64,000 bases of DNA from Phaeotremella fagi (taxonomy: Eukaryota; Basidiomycota; Tremellomycetes; Tremellales; Phaeotremellaceae): assembly GCA_001599715.1 (NCBI GenBank), contig BCHU01000005.1, forward strand, positions 806,001-870,000, in the 5' to 3' direction. Below, one piece after another: positions 1 to 12,676 of this stretch. Position 1 is the first letter of the stretch. Each line of letters starts with the position of its first letter. The position numbers and the translations under genes were made by a program. The notes beneath the pieces are model-generated. The model ran no database searches. It was not told the DNA's origin and saw only the letters and a list, made by a program, of their open reading frames with translations.

Positions 1-88
1 CCATGTTATCTGATGTTTTGATTGATGAAATGTGTTGTTGAGATTTGACAGCGACAACCACTACAGAGAAAGAATATCAAGATCAAAG

Positions 89-3000
89 ATGGTATCAAAA
101 GGTGGGGGAGGTGATGCAGTCATTCAGTAAGTCATAATTTCTTAACTCATAGGAAAGTTTGAAACTCAAGCCCATTCTTAAAGACCTTCTATCCATTCCT
201 TCTTCAAAAGGAAATCACCACCTGCATCATCGTCGCCTAGAAAAGAATCGACAGATTCATCACCGAAGACTGATGTAGAAAAAGGAACTAATGGGATTAT
301 CGATCTCACTAATTCACCTCCATCGAAAAAACTAAAACTTCAAGATGAGGGTTTACCGAGAAAAGGTAATTCCTTAACTCAACCTTCGTCCAGTTATTTC
401 AACAAATCATCAACAACGAAACCATTAGCTGTTGATCGACTACCGGTACCAGACAAATCACCGGACCTATCTAATTCTTCAGCTATCCCTTTATCTTCTT
501 TTAGACTACCACCAATCATCTCCTCCCGATCGACAAAATCCGGATCGGCATTCGAAGATTATTCCCTAACTGTCCAACCGAATCCGACACCACCGATTCC
601 ACGTACACCAGCTCAAATCCTTGTGCTTGAAAACCGGAGGGCAAAACTACGTTCAACAGGTGGGATCATCCCCCGACGAAAATCATTGGCGTTGGACGAA
701 GCGGCAGCAGTCGAAGCTCGTCGTCAATTGGGTTTAGGTGATGACGACAACGAAATCGACATGGATCATGATTCCGATACCCCGAAAGAAGTTGATGAAG
801 ATGATGAAAAACTCCAAGAGATTGGGAAAGGTTTGAAAGCTAAATTCGCTGCTAAATCTTCGATTGATACGAAGAGTAAAGGGAAGGGGAAGAAGAAAGA
901 GGAAGTTGGGCCCAGTGGGCAGACTTATACACCTTTAGAGAAACAGTATATGGAGATTAAAGCTCGCTGGCCTGATGTTTTGCTTTTGATGGAAGGTGAG
1001 TAGACTGACTGTGAATTCGAGGAGCTACTGATTAAATGTCTTTTCTGACAGTTGGGTATAAATACAAGTCAGTCCTTTGTTCCATCGCATTTCGATAGCT
1101 AGCTAACAGCAAACTTAGATTTCACGGCGAAGATGCTAAAGTGAGTATTGTTTCTTGGCAGGATGTTACTTGATCGGGTATACTAACATAAGTAGTCTGC
1201 ATCGAAAGAATTGGGAATCGTAGCGTGAGTTTCGTTCATCTACCATCCCCAACAGATACTGACGACATCTTTCAGCTTTCCACATCGTAACTTCTACAGT
1301 GCATCCATACCCACGCACCGACTTCATATTCACGTCAAAAAGTAATCCTTTTTTATAACCTACTTGAACCTTGATTGACATTACGACAGACTTATTTCGC
1401 TCGGATACAAAGTTGGTGTTGTGTCGCAAATGGAAACAGCAGCTCTAAAGAAAGTTGGTGATAACCGAAACGCACCTTTTACGAGAGAATTGACTCATCT
1501 GTATACAGCAGCTACGTGAGCTTGGTCCTGTTATTACGATCGATGGAAGAGCTGACCATCATTTAGATACGTAGAGGAATCCACTTTATCGTCTTCAACA
1601 GTATCCGACGAACGTATGGTACCAGGTTCAACCGCACCATCTACTAACGCGCTGGTGGCTATTGTAGAACAAGGTTTAGGAGGATTGGTAGCTGATGACA
1701 GAGTTCGTATTGGATTGGTTAGCGTTATACCTGGTATTGGAGATGTGGTGTGGGACGAGTTTGACGGTAAGTTCTAATATATTTTAAAACAAGCTCTGAG
1801 AAATACAATTAATGTGTATTTCAAGATTCCCCAGTCAGAAGTGAACTCGAAACTAGATTGACACATCTTCATCCAAGTGAATTACTACTTCCCGCCAAGG
1901 GGTTAAGTAAGGCAACTGAAAAAGTACTGAAACATATAGCCGGTGGATCGAAGTAAGTATCGTTTATCTTTCATCACGACCATACTGACAACTTTTATTA
2001 GAACAAGTTCGAACAATTCAGTCAGGGTTGAACGTATAGATAAAACCTTGTCTTACGATTCAGCTTTCGAATACCTCACGAAATTCTATCGTAGAAAAGA
2101 TAAATCTTCTGGCTTTGCTGGAAGACGATCTGAGGAGATTGACCTTACTGGCAGTGATGATGAGGCTGATGGTGAAGGAGGTCAAGTTGAGACCAGCAAC
2201 GGCGTAATAAATGGTGATGAAGATTCAGATCCAATTGGATTAGCTGCTGGTTTACCGTGTATGTGATCTTCTTCATCATAGTGATCAACACTGATGTATT
2301 TTGCTCTGTCTTCGTAGCGGAAGAGGCGGTTCTTGCTTTAGTGGATTTCCCAAAACAAGTGGTCGTCGCTTTATCGATCGCGGTCAGGTATATGAAGGGT
2401 AAGTCTTTCGACGACCTACTGTAGCTAATCGTGTAGACTTCGGTTTAGAAAACGCTTTTCGTCATAGGTCATCTTTCACCAAAGTATGTCACTTCTTTGC
2501 ACCTTCCGGCGAATCTACTGACGCAATGTAGTTCATCAACAGGGCTCATATGCTTTTATCGAGTAACACTCTTGTTAATCTGTGTGTTATTGCCCGTTTA
2601 CTCTGAGATATTGATCTAATGCGAGAATCCAGTGAAATATACAGGAATCAGACGGATGGAGGGGTACATGGCAGTTTACTTTGGCGTAAGTTTTATTTTG
2701 AACGTTGCTCGGAAAAGGTTACTGACGATGACTATCAGTCCTTGATCAGTGAGTGTAATCACTTGTCTCTGACCAACCGCTGAACTGGTGCAGTACGAAA
2801 ACTCGCATGGGGAAACGTCTTTTAAGAGAATGGATCGGTAGACCTCTACTGGATATTCGGTAAGCTACGCGTTTGCAACAAGCAACTCATTAGCTCTCAG
2901 CGCTTTGCAAGCACGAATCGATGCCATTGAAGAAATTATGCAGAATAATCAATATCACATGGAGAAGATGAAGAGTTTATTAGTCAACATGCCAGATCTC

Positions 3001-5140
3001 GTTCGTGGATTGACTCGAATCCAATATGGCAAGGTAAGTTATCGAACGTGATTTCATCTGACATCTCAGGCCACACCATCAGAAATCGCAACCATACTTA
3101 TAGGTCTAGTTCGTGTTGCTTCAGAATTTAGACCTGATCAGGAGGACGTGTTCAAATCAACATTACTTAATTCCATTTTGAAAATTTTACCGACGATTCG
3201 AGAATCTAGTAAAACTTTCCTGGATGCTTTCAATATTAAGGAGGCTAGGACTAATGAGAAATCGAATTTGTGGAATGATGTGGATAAATATCCTGATATT
3301 CAGGATGCTAAGGATGTAGGTATTTGTTTTTTTTCGACTTTGTTGAATACTGATACATTTTATCAACAGTGTATAGCGATTTGTGAAAGTGAACTTGATC
3401 AGCATCTCAAGGATGTTCGACGGATACTTAAAAGACCGTCCTTGAATTACGTTACAGTTTCTGGTATTGAAGTAGGTATTGAAACCAGACTTGACTGATG
3501 AATAGTATTTGGTAGAAATACCTGTTAGAGATGCGAAGACCGTTCCTCCCAAATGGGTCAAAATCAGCTCGTAAGCGGACATCTTACCCTTTGAAGCAAA
3601 CTGACCGAACTCCATTTTCAGGACCAAATCAGTCGTTCGATTCCATACCCCAGAAATACTTCAAATCATCAAAGAAAGGGAACAACACAAAGAGACTCTG
3701 GGTAACGCCTCGAACAAAGCTTTGCTAGCGTTCCAAGCGGATATCTCGGAATGTCACGAATTAGTGGTAGTAGCTCGTCAGCTTGCCGTCATAGATTGTT
3801 TGATATCTTTAGCGCAGGTCGCTGCTGCTTCCGGATACTGTAAACCTACATTCGTTTCTGATTCTGTTTTGACTATCAAGAATGGTAGACATCCTATGGT
3901 TAGTTTTTCATTGAGGGGTTGAGTATTGATGGATGAAATTTAGGTTGAAGCTTTGAGAGATGAAGCTTATGTTCCGTTTGATATTGGATTTTCAGCTGAG
4001 GAGGGGACGTCAAAAGTCATCACTGGTCCTAATATGGCTGGTAAGTTTACTCCATTTCCTGATTACAGGGTGCCAAGCTTACACCACTTATAGGGAAAAG
4101 TTCATGTGTCAGAGCAACGGTTAGTCAGCTTACTCCATGATGATACCATGCTGATTCTCGATTTAGGCACTTATAGTGTGTATGGCTCAAATTGGATCGT
4201 TCGTTCCAGCTTCATCAGTCACCCTGGGTATTCATGATGCCGTTCAGACGTGAGGGTTCAGAGTCGATACACTGGATGCTGACTTTGATTTCAGTCGTAT
4301 GGGAGCATCAGACGAGATTGCCCGTGGGAAATCTACGTTCATGGTTGAATTATCTGAAACTAGTGATATTCTACGTACGATCAGTCCGCGGACTCTGGTG
4401 ATTCTTGATGAGTAAGTTGTGCAAAATGCAAACCATACTACATGCTGACATTTTGTCATTTAGATTAGGAAGAGGGACTAGGTTCGTTATGGCTATACAG
4501 TGCTCGATGTTCGTGACTGATTCAGCAATTTAGTACATTCGACGGTGTCGCTATAGCTTATGCTACTTTGGCACATCTAGCTGGTATAGGATGTAACACA
4601 CTTTTCGTAACTCATTATCCTATGGTTGCTGAAGAATTAGCGAAAGAGGTAAATGCCATTCGATTATACCGTGGATCGCTCAACACTGAAACGTGATCAA
4701 ACAGTACCCACGTCAAATCAGTAATTGGCATATGAGTTTCGACGAAGCCACTCTTCCCGGTATGTTCCATCCTTCTATAAACATCGATTATAACACTAAT
4801 AAATCCAAAAGACGGTTCAGCAGAAATCACTTTTTTATATAAACTGACTCGAGGATTGGCAGAAGCTTCATTTGGAGTTTGGTGTGCTAGGTAAGTTAAA
4901 TTCAATTGATGGTAGACTTAATTGACATGGAAATAAAACAGACTTGCTGGTTTACCACCATCAATCTTACGGAAAGCTCAGTATCAAGCTGATCAACTTA
5001 AGATTGAGACTGAAAAGAAGATGTTGAAGAATACAGTTCAACGTTCTAAATTCTTGTTGCAGAATTTAAAGTTGAATTCGAATACTACGACGACGTTGGA
5101 GATTTTGAAAAACGCAGAGATACTTTATAAATCCTTATAG
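89..5140 (+). CDS. MSH3: DNA mismatch repair protein Msh3 (MutS homologue)
   Basis: MutS-beta subunit. With Msh2 it recognises insertion/deletion loops in nuclear DNA. The first coding exon is 89-126 and an intron at 127-183 joins it to a stretch reading QPSIHSFF, a PCNA-interacting (PIP) box at about residues 13-20. A disordered, Lys/Asp-rich linker follows. Then comes the MutS domain I signature ([20 protein letters not shown], then VGYKYKFHGEDAK and [13 protein letters not shown] near 950-1350), which is typical of Msh3 rather than Msh6. The ATPase is at the C-terminus: Walker A GPNMAGKSS near 4030-4110 (many MutS proteins have GPNMGGKS), then STFMVELSE, Walker B LVILDELGRGTSTFDG near 4395-4530, and FVTHYP. 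More than 15 short introns. The stop at 5138-5140 faces the convergent POL5 gene. Identification is strong; some internal exon borders are approximate. Confidence 0.93.
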
Positions 5141-5409
5141 TTCTTCCTTCATTACTTCAGAACCCTTCTTCCCTTCAAATTTTGTGTCTTACAATTTTCT
5201 TGTTCATTTTTACCTTGCATACTATTGTATATCATTTACTTGTTCATAACTGTATCCATAGTCAGTACACTACACTGTTACTTCCTGTTCTTTCCATCCT
5301 ATCAGTAAAACCTTAAAAAACAATGCATTCAACTAATCAATGCTGATACCTAGAAACAAAAAAGAAACGACAAGAAAGAAAATCTATACCACCCTGTATA
5401 GATCTACAG
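5141..5409. other. Convergent 3' intergenic region MSH3/POL5
   Basis: AT- and pyrimidine-rich spacer between the MSH3 stop and the POL5 stop, so it holds both 3' UTRs. No open frame or repeat is visible. Confidence 0.6.
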
Positions 5410-8400
5410 TTAAACAACAGCTGCTTTAACTTTCTTGATTTTTTTACCCTCCTTCCCATCCTTCTTAACTTTCTTCTTAGGTTTCTCAACTTCAACCTCA
5501 TCAATATCCATTTTATCTTCACCCCCAGCGTCAACCTCAACCTCCAAATCCCTCTTCCCCTTCCCTTTATTTTTAATCTTCTTTTCATCCTTTTCACCAC
5601 CAACAGCCAAGTAAAGTTGATGTAAAACCGAATGAACAGAACTCATTTCTTTAGTTCGTGAACCTGATTTAAGTGATTCAACGATTCCCTTTAATTGATT
5701 CAAATCCCAAACGTCGGATAGAGTCGCTTTATCATCGTTACCGAAAACGTTTTTAGATATTCTAGCAAGTTGTAGACCGAATTTCGCAATTTCCTTCAAT
5801 CGATTTGAATTCAATTGTTTCGAATTCTCCTCTGTCGAATTGGAACCGGAATTGGAAGCTGATTCAAAAGTTTGATAGATATCTTTAACGGCTTTCTGGA
5901 AGAATGAAACGATTTCATTTGAATCTAATGAATCTGATTTTTTCAGGGATGGGATTTGTTGAGCGAGAAGTTGGAGCATTGAATAAGCTTGAGTTTGTCT
6001 GTATGGATTGACAGCTGCTCCTGGTTCGACGTATTCGAGAAGATCGACGTGGAGAAGCCAAGAACGTAATGGGAATCTTCTGATGAAATCCGTTATGAAA
6101 TTTGAATGAACTAAAGACGATTTCCTGGTCATGAAATCCTTCAACGTTTTTCGGTAGGCGATCAGAGATATCGATTCTTTGGGATTCGTCGATGTAGACT
6201 CTAAAGATCGGGTGATGAAGATACTACAGACTCCGCAGAGAGCTGAGAAATCTGCTGAACCAGCTTTACGAGCCATGTCATGAACGAATTCGAGTAGTGT
6301 CGTTGTGAACTCAATATCCACCGTTGAAGGATATTCTTTAGCTTTTCCAAGTCGACCACGAAGAATACTGGCGGCTTTGTTGGCGAGTTCCGCCTCTGAT
6401 ACACCGGTAGAGCGCACCAATTTCAAAAGCGGTTCGATGATGTTCAAGACTAGAGGGTTTTGAGGTTGTCGATGGGCGTAAACGTCGAAGAAATCAAGAA
6501 TACGGTTCTTGAAATGCAGGGATTCGATTTGAAGATCTGCGCGATTCGTCAATCGAGTAAACTTGGAAGTCAGTTCAACAACTCACGTTTGAGGTCCGCT
6601 CTCTTGGTCGTGGAACCAGCTTGTTGTCTGAAAACCTCAGCCAACTGTTCGTCCACTTTCATCATTTGCTCGTCGTCCCAAACCTCTTCATCCTCGTCCG
6701 AGTCCTCGTTATCCCCATTTTCTCCCTCAACATTCATCCCCAAAGCTTCAGCAACACGTTGGCGGAAAGCTGGGTCAACATCAGCTGTATCGTCGTCATC
6801 TTCCTCCTCCTCTTCTTCTTCCTCTTCTTCCTCGTCCTCGTCCTCATCCTCTTCATCATCATTTTCCTCCTCTTCATCTTCATCCTCTTCATCCGCATCC
6901 TCGGTCTCAGCTGCAGCAGCAACAGATTGCTCCAGTTGCTGTACTCCGTCAGTTGCGTCTATCACAATTCCCCGGTGCAACTCACGTCTACCAAATGCTG
7001 TATACTCGAAGAAGTGAAAGCAGGTGCAATCATTTCGACAATCAAGTTAGCGAGATTACGCAAATCACTGGAACCTTTGTCCAACAAAGCGACAAGAGAA
7101 TCAAGCAGGACATCAATTGATGAATCCTCATCGGTGGTTTTCTTCGATTTGAACAATGAAGCAGCAGCCCCATTGGATTCCTGCGTATCGTAAGTAGATA
7201 TACCTCACGTAGATTATAGAACTCACCTCCAACATATCCAAAGCGTCTTCGTTATCATCGAATGTTTGTAGGATCAAGAATGAGAGTAGTATCTCTACAC
7301 CTCTAGCAACGTCCTTCTGGGTATCGACCTGAATTAATTAGCTGGGCTGCACGCTTTGTAAGATCCCATTGTGACGCACCTTTCTGAGACCTTCTAAAGT
7401 CTTCAAAGCCTCCTTTCTTGCAGACTTGATTTCATCATCTGCATCAACCATCATCTCCACATGTTTCTTGTCACCTTCAAGAGCCGTCATGACATCCAAA
7501 GTATGACGAACCCAGAGTTTTCCAGTCGAGTCGGATCCTTGCAATCGCGTTGGGCGAGTGGTATCGTCTAAGGATTGTCAACTATGTTACCATCAAGGGG
7601 AGATAGCTTACCTCTTGTGGAAGTCGAGGCGGTCGTGACTTCGACAAGACACGAGAAGAATCTAGCTCGACAAACAGTAGCAGTAGCCTCAGAGAACGCG
7701 GGTTTAGGAACGGTTTGAAGCTATTCCATAAATTAGCGTTTTGTCAAAAGAAGATACATTGACTTACTGCTGAGACATCGCTCTTCTTGTTGACCTTTCT
7801 AATGACAAAGAAACCATGTACAAGCAAGAAATCCAAAACAGCTTTAACCCAAGTATCATCCTTTGGAACAGAACCGTTTCTGCATAACGCTAAAAGCTGA
7901 TCGAAGGCCCATAATCGCCTCTCTTCAACAGCTGCCACGTCAAGTCTGGATACGATTTAGAAGACATCACGTTGAGATCACCAAAAACAACTCACGAAGT
8001 TTGATCCCCATTAGACAAGATTAAACCCTTGAGGAAATCGACATAATGACCTATGCCCTCCCCACTAAGACTACCCATGATAGCTTCAACAGTTTTCGTT
8101 TTCGTGACCTTATCGAAATCTTGTCTTCCATGTTTACCGACGAGTTGACTGAGAAGGGTGAAACCGACTTGTGAATCTGGATTCTCTTTAACGACCTCTT
8201 GAACAGATTTGGCGATTTGTTGAGCGATTTTATGTAGATATCGATCGGGAGAGGAAAGGTTGTTTATCCAGGATCTCATCAAATTGGGGGTGAATATCAG
8301 TGGTAGTTGAGAAGCGGAAAGTAGGGGTAGAGCACGTTGGAAAACTTGGAAACCCCAGTATTTACGTTCTGATGATGAAGTGTTGGAAAAGAGTGATTCT

Positions 8401-9659
8401 GGAGTGAATGTCAGTACTGAATACAATCGATACTTGGGACGTACCATCAACAACCGTTCGGAAGAAATCTTGGAACGGGGCTCTATTCGTAGATTCTGCC
8501 GAACCCTCAGTTGGGAAGTAGAGATCGAAAACGATGCCCCAAACGAAATGTAATTGAGGCTTCCAAGAACCGGTTGAAGAGGATGCACCGGCGTCTTCGT
8601 CGTTATCAGAGTCGGTTTCCTGAAAACGTGTCAGTTGAGCATGGATGCATACAACTCACTTTTAGTATTTTCGCTAGAGTTGGTAAATTTGGACTTGATA
8701 AGAGAGGGCTGTATTTAAATGTTGGGGATAATAGCGCCTTCCACTCAAGAGACTGCTCATTGAATCAGTCTCTGACCAAATCATAAAAGTTCAGCCGAAC
8801 CACCTACAGGTTTACTCTGCTGCAACAACAAAGTCACACCGACTTTCTCCTGACTCCAACTCCTATCCACAACATAAATCAAATTAACCACATCCTTCAA
8901 AGCCTCATCCTGCCATTCAACAGAACTATCCAGCAAACCATTGATAGCCCCGACGATAGACCACCAAGCACTTTCACGTAACCAAGCCTTGGTCTCACCA
9001 AGTTGAATAAGTTGACTGACGACTTCGACGAAATCTAATGAAATCGAGGTTGATCTGAATAAACTGCCTGAATGGATTATCGAGGTCAAACCGAAAAGAC
9101 GGGCGAACATCATGTCACGATCTTCAAGTCCTTTGCCTCCATTCCCGAATGATGAGTTTCGAATGACGAGTGATGTGACCTGAGCAGGGGAAACTGTTGG
9201 CGTTCGTGAAAGAAGCTAGATGATCCTGTTAATATATATGTCGTTTTCATGGAGGACATAGGTACTCACTTCAGTCAGTGCAACAGCGAAACCCAATCTA
9301 CTACTTTCCCTAGAACTTCCTAAACCCCTAACCAATCTCTTGACACAATAAACGACATCTTCAGAATTATCCCTAGCCAATTCTTTATCCAACAAAATCC
9401 CCCTCTTAGTCTCCTTTCGACTAGCTTCATCCTCCTCATCAGAATCGTCAACCTCGATACCTGACTCATCATCGTCGTCTTCCTCTAGATCCTCATCATC
9501 ACTACCGTCAGATTCAGATCCAGAAATTGATGTTGTTAAGGGTACGAAAGTTTTTTGAAAACCTTCAACTGAAGATACGAGATCTGCCGATGCTTGTAAA
9601 CGAGTTTCCTTTGATGATGAAGCAAGATGCCAGAATAATGGTAGGACGTTTGTCGACAT
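5410..9659 (-). CDS. POL5: Pol5/MYBBP1A-like nucleolar protein (historically DNA polymerase V)
   Basis: Homologue of yeast Pol5 and human MYBBP1A, which act in rDNA transcription and pre-rRNA processing in the nucleolus and are not functional polymerases. The N-terminus MSTNVLPLFWHLASSSKETR and the segment VKRLVRGLGSSRESSRLGFA (about 9320-9280) are family signatures. An acidic insert follows near 9400-9520. A second, extreme Asp/Glu run near 6780-6900 precedes a long HEAT-like helical C-terminal exon (5410-6552) that ends in a Lys-rich tail, KKKVKKDGKEGKKIKK, a likely nucleolar signal. The start chosen is the ATG at 9657-9659. The longer frame upstream lacks an ATG. Many short introns. The purine-rich acidic runs produce a long Ser-rich frame on the other strand, which is an artefact. 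Confidence 0.9.
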
Positions 9660-10248
9660 TATGATCGACAGTCGTTGATTCCCAAAGAATGTATTGGATT
9701 TGATATTATATTGTTGTAAATGTCTTTGCGCTGAAATTTTCAAAAATTGGTTATGGTGGTTGAAAAAATAACAAAAATATCTTCGCGGGGCCACATCGAC
9801 GGGATCAAATTGGAGGTAGCTGCTGGCGGTTGGCAGAATGGCAATGGCTCGGTAAGATTCAGATATGATATGTATTATCAGAGCAAGCAATTATTATATT
9901 AACAAGAAACAAAACGTATAGAACATAATAGCTACAATAAGAAGTATTCAAAGTGAAAGAGCAAATAGCATTGAAGAAAAAGAAGAGCAGAAAAGAGAAG
10001 GAGAGAGCAAATGCAAAATGCGTATGTATGCAAAGTAACAAGAAACCAATGATTCGATATCCCAGCAACATAGTGATATCGTCCAGATAAGAAGAAGATG
10101 AGAATAAAGAAAAAGAAGAGTATTGTCCATTAAAAAGAATATAAACAAGATAATAAGCTACAATATAAAAGACTGTTGGGGGATTACGAAACGGTTGAAC
10201 AACATTGAGGTAGGATCAAGAAATATATATAATTTGATATCTGGGAAA
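9660..10248. other. Intergenic region: POL5 promoter and CDC25 3' UTR
   Basis: 589 bases with open frames on the minus strand but no family resemblance. The segment is AT-rich with long purine runs (about 9900-10150), which on the minus strand read as pyrimidine tracts upstream of the POL5 start. I see no gene. Confidence 0.5.
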
Positions 10249-12676
10249 TCATCGACGAAGCGAAACACCAGCTTCGGATGCTGTACGAGCTAGAGGAGCT
10301 CTACAGATTTTCGTTTTCGTAGAACCAAAGATGGGTAGTTGATAAGATATCATCGGCGGACATGGACTGTTAGTGTTGTCATCCGAGAGTTCGATATCCT
10401 CTTTAGATGAAGGTAGTACTGTCGTGTTCGAACGTCCGAATGATCGTCGAGGGAAAGCAGTTTTCCCACCCATGAAAGTCGAACAAGGTGAATCCACTCC
10501 GTCACTCTCATCGTCGACCAGTTCTTTTCGTCGAGCAGTGGCTGCGTTGGCTGCTGCGAAAGCTAATGGGAGACATGCTGGTCGAGATTGATTTGATTGA
10601 ACCTCGGCACCAGAGTATGACGATGTTCGAGCGAATTTCCGGAAGTGGGAAAGATCCGAGTTGCGACGAACAAAGTGACGTGGATCATCCATTGGCACGT
10701 ATGCTTGTGGATCACAGTGTGACTGCTGAAGTCAGTGATCGGTCCATGACCGAGGGTGACAGAGACTTACCTTGTGAGATTGGAAAAAGCCAGAATAACC
10801 TCCTTCGAGAATATACACCTCTGGGAAGAAAACCTTGGGATAAAGAGCGTTGTTGATGGTACGATCTCTCGATCGAAGATGTTTGGCACTACAAACCAGA
10901 GATCAGGCATCGTGTGTAATAATGGATGTAAGCAACACTCACAAAGTTGGTGCCCTTTTCAAACTAAATTCACAATGGAAGATGAGAACAACTTGTTCCC
11001 CTTCATCAGATTCACCACTTCGACTAGGTACGGGCAGAGCTCCGCTAGAAGAATGAATACCCTCATCAGCTTTCAGTAGCAGGTTCTCGATAGCTTCAGT
11101 TGACTTGAGATTGATAGCGTTGGCGATATGACCACCTTCGTATTCGTAATCGAAACGACAGTCTATGACATGATATCTCTTGATCTTGGTAGAATATTTA
11201 CCAGAAAGCACATCATCGAGCTGATTGTCAGCTCTAGAACATATCACAAACTCACGGTATTGGCCGAGATACGAGCAATAGGATCATCTCTAACCTGATG
11301 ACAAGGTAAGATTTTACCAATGACTTCTTCGTCATAACGCTGAACAGCCCCACTACCATAAGGAGAAGCTTTGAGTTTCTGCACATCACCCTCGAAAGCT
11401 GATTCAGGAGTTGGTCCAAGTAAGGGCTTGGTGAAAGAGAAATCACCAGTTTGCCTGACGTTCTTCTTGAGACCCGGTGATCCATCTATTCTAGGTACTC
11501 GAGCTTGTCGACGTACGTTCTGATAGTTTAACCCCATCATCGATGGTGAAGCATCAAATTCAGACTCATCCTCTGAAACCTCGATAGGTGGTTGATCGCA
11601 TACCGAGAAAGCTCGTCTCATTGGAGCTAGAGCGGCTCTTGGGAAAGTGTTGCCCATGATTTTGGCTGACGACAATGACATGACGGCACTGGCGGATTGA
11701 GTATCAACCGGCACATCTTCACCATCGATAGCTGCTGAGACGGGAGCGAGGGGTGGTCGACGAAGTCCTGGAGCCCGACGAGAAGCAACAGTGTTGGCAC
11801 GCATCCCACCGAAGAGTAAAGCACTAGATGAAGTAGCCCTGTCATTGCATTTAACACCTAGACCCAATGCTGAACGTTTCGCCGAAGGTGACGAGGATGG
11901 TGATGCTGGTGAGGACGCGACGAGACTTCTTCGTTTGGAAGGTGGAAGAACTGGCGCCATGGGTGAATCACAAAAGAATGAACCAAGACCAGGCGATCCG
12001 AAAGATGATGCACCGCTGAAACCGGATGGGGAGGGTGGGTAGGAAGGTCGAGGAGAATCAATGTCCATCATGTTAGGATAGACTTTGGGTGAAGGACCAG
12101 GAATAGGTTCAGACTGTGAAATGTGAGTACGTGAATTTAGACGACACTCACTTCTCTCCTCGACATCATAGGAGCTTCAAACCTCAACTTCGGCACACAT
12201 TCTTCACTGGATGACGTCCACTGCATGGGAATCGCTGAACGCTGTCTAGCAACAAGAGGACGAGTTCCTTGAGGTGGTAACATCTTGCCTTTGCCATTGA
12301 GTTTAGTAGGACCAGTGAATTTCATGTTAGTTGATAATTCTTTGCCGAATATTCTTCCACCCAAATCTCGTTTAGTCGATAAACTCTCAGCCGTGGATTT
12401 GGTGGAAAACAAGGGTGTCGGTGAAAGGAAACCATTCTTTAGCACTGGGGAGGAAGGTCCGGGGGAACAGTTGTTGGGGGAGCAAGCTGATGGTGAATTG
12501 TAAATTGAGAATGACATTGACGAGTTGAATGATTGATCAACTTCTGCTGGTAGGTCAATCTCGGTTCTCGTGGGAGAAGCTGAAGGTGAACCAAAGACTG
12601 AACACGATTCAGCGATTGGGGAAGAGCTCATTTCAGAGTCTCTTGATGATGTTGTGACGATACAGCGTAAGGACAT
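10249..12676 (-). CDS. CDC25: M-phase inducer phosphatase Cdc25
   Basis: Dual-specificity phosphatase that removes inhibitory phosphates from CDK1 and drives entry into mitosis. The N-terminal ~450 residues are Ser/Pro-rich with many SP/TP sites, as usual for the regulatory half. The C-terminal rhodanese-type domain is clear: YHVIDCRFDYEYEGGHIANA near 11170-11110, then the CX5R active site in IFHCEFSLKRAP across an exon junction near 10960. The family motifs YPKVFFPEVYILEGGYSGFF (about 10850-10790) and HCDPQAYVPMDD (about 10720-10680) follow. A ~145-residue Ser/Arg-rich tail ends at 10249. The start is the ATG at 12674-12676. Splice joins in the catalytic domain keep all motifs in frame, so the gene looks functional. 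Long 5' intergenic DNA lies upstream. Confidence 0.93.

Noticed and set aside
6460..7017. Long plus-strand frame with a run of dozens of serines
   Set aside because: It is the reverse of the Asp/Glu codon run in POL5. It has no start context and no family features.
10373..12503. Several plus-strand frames across CDC25
   Set aside because: They lie opposite conserved CDC25 motifs and follow its codon pattern, so they are antisense shadows.
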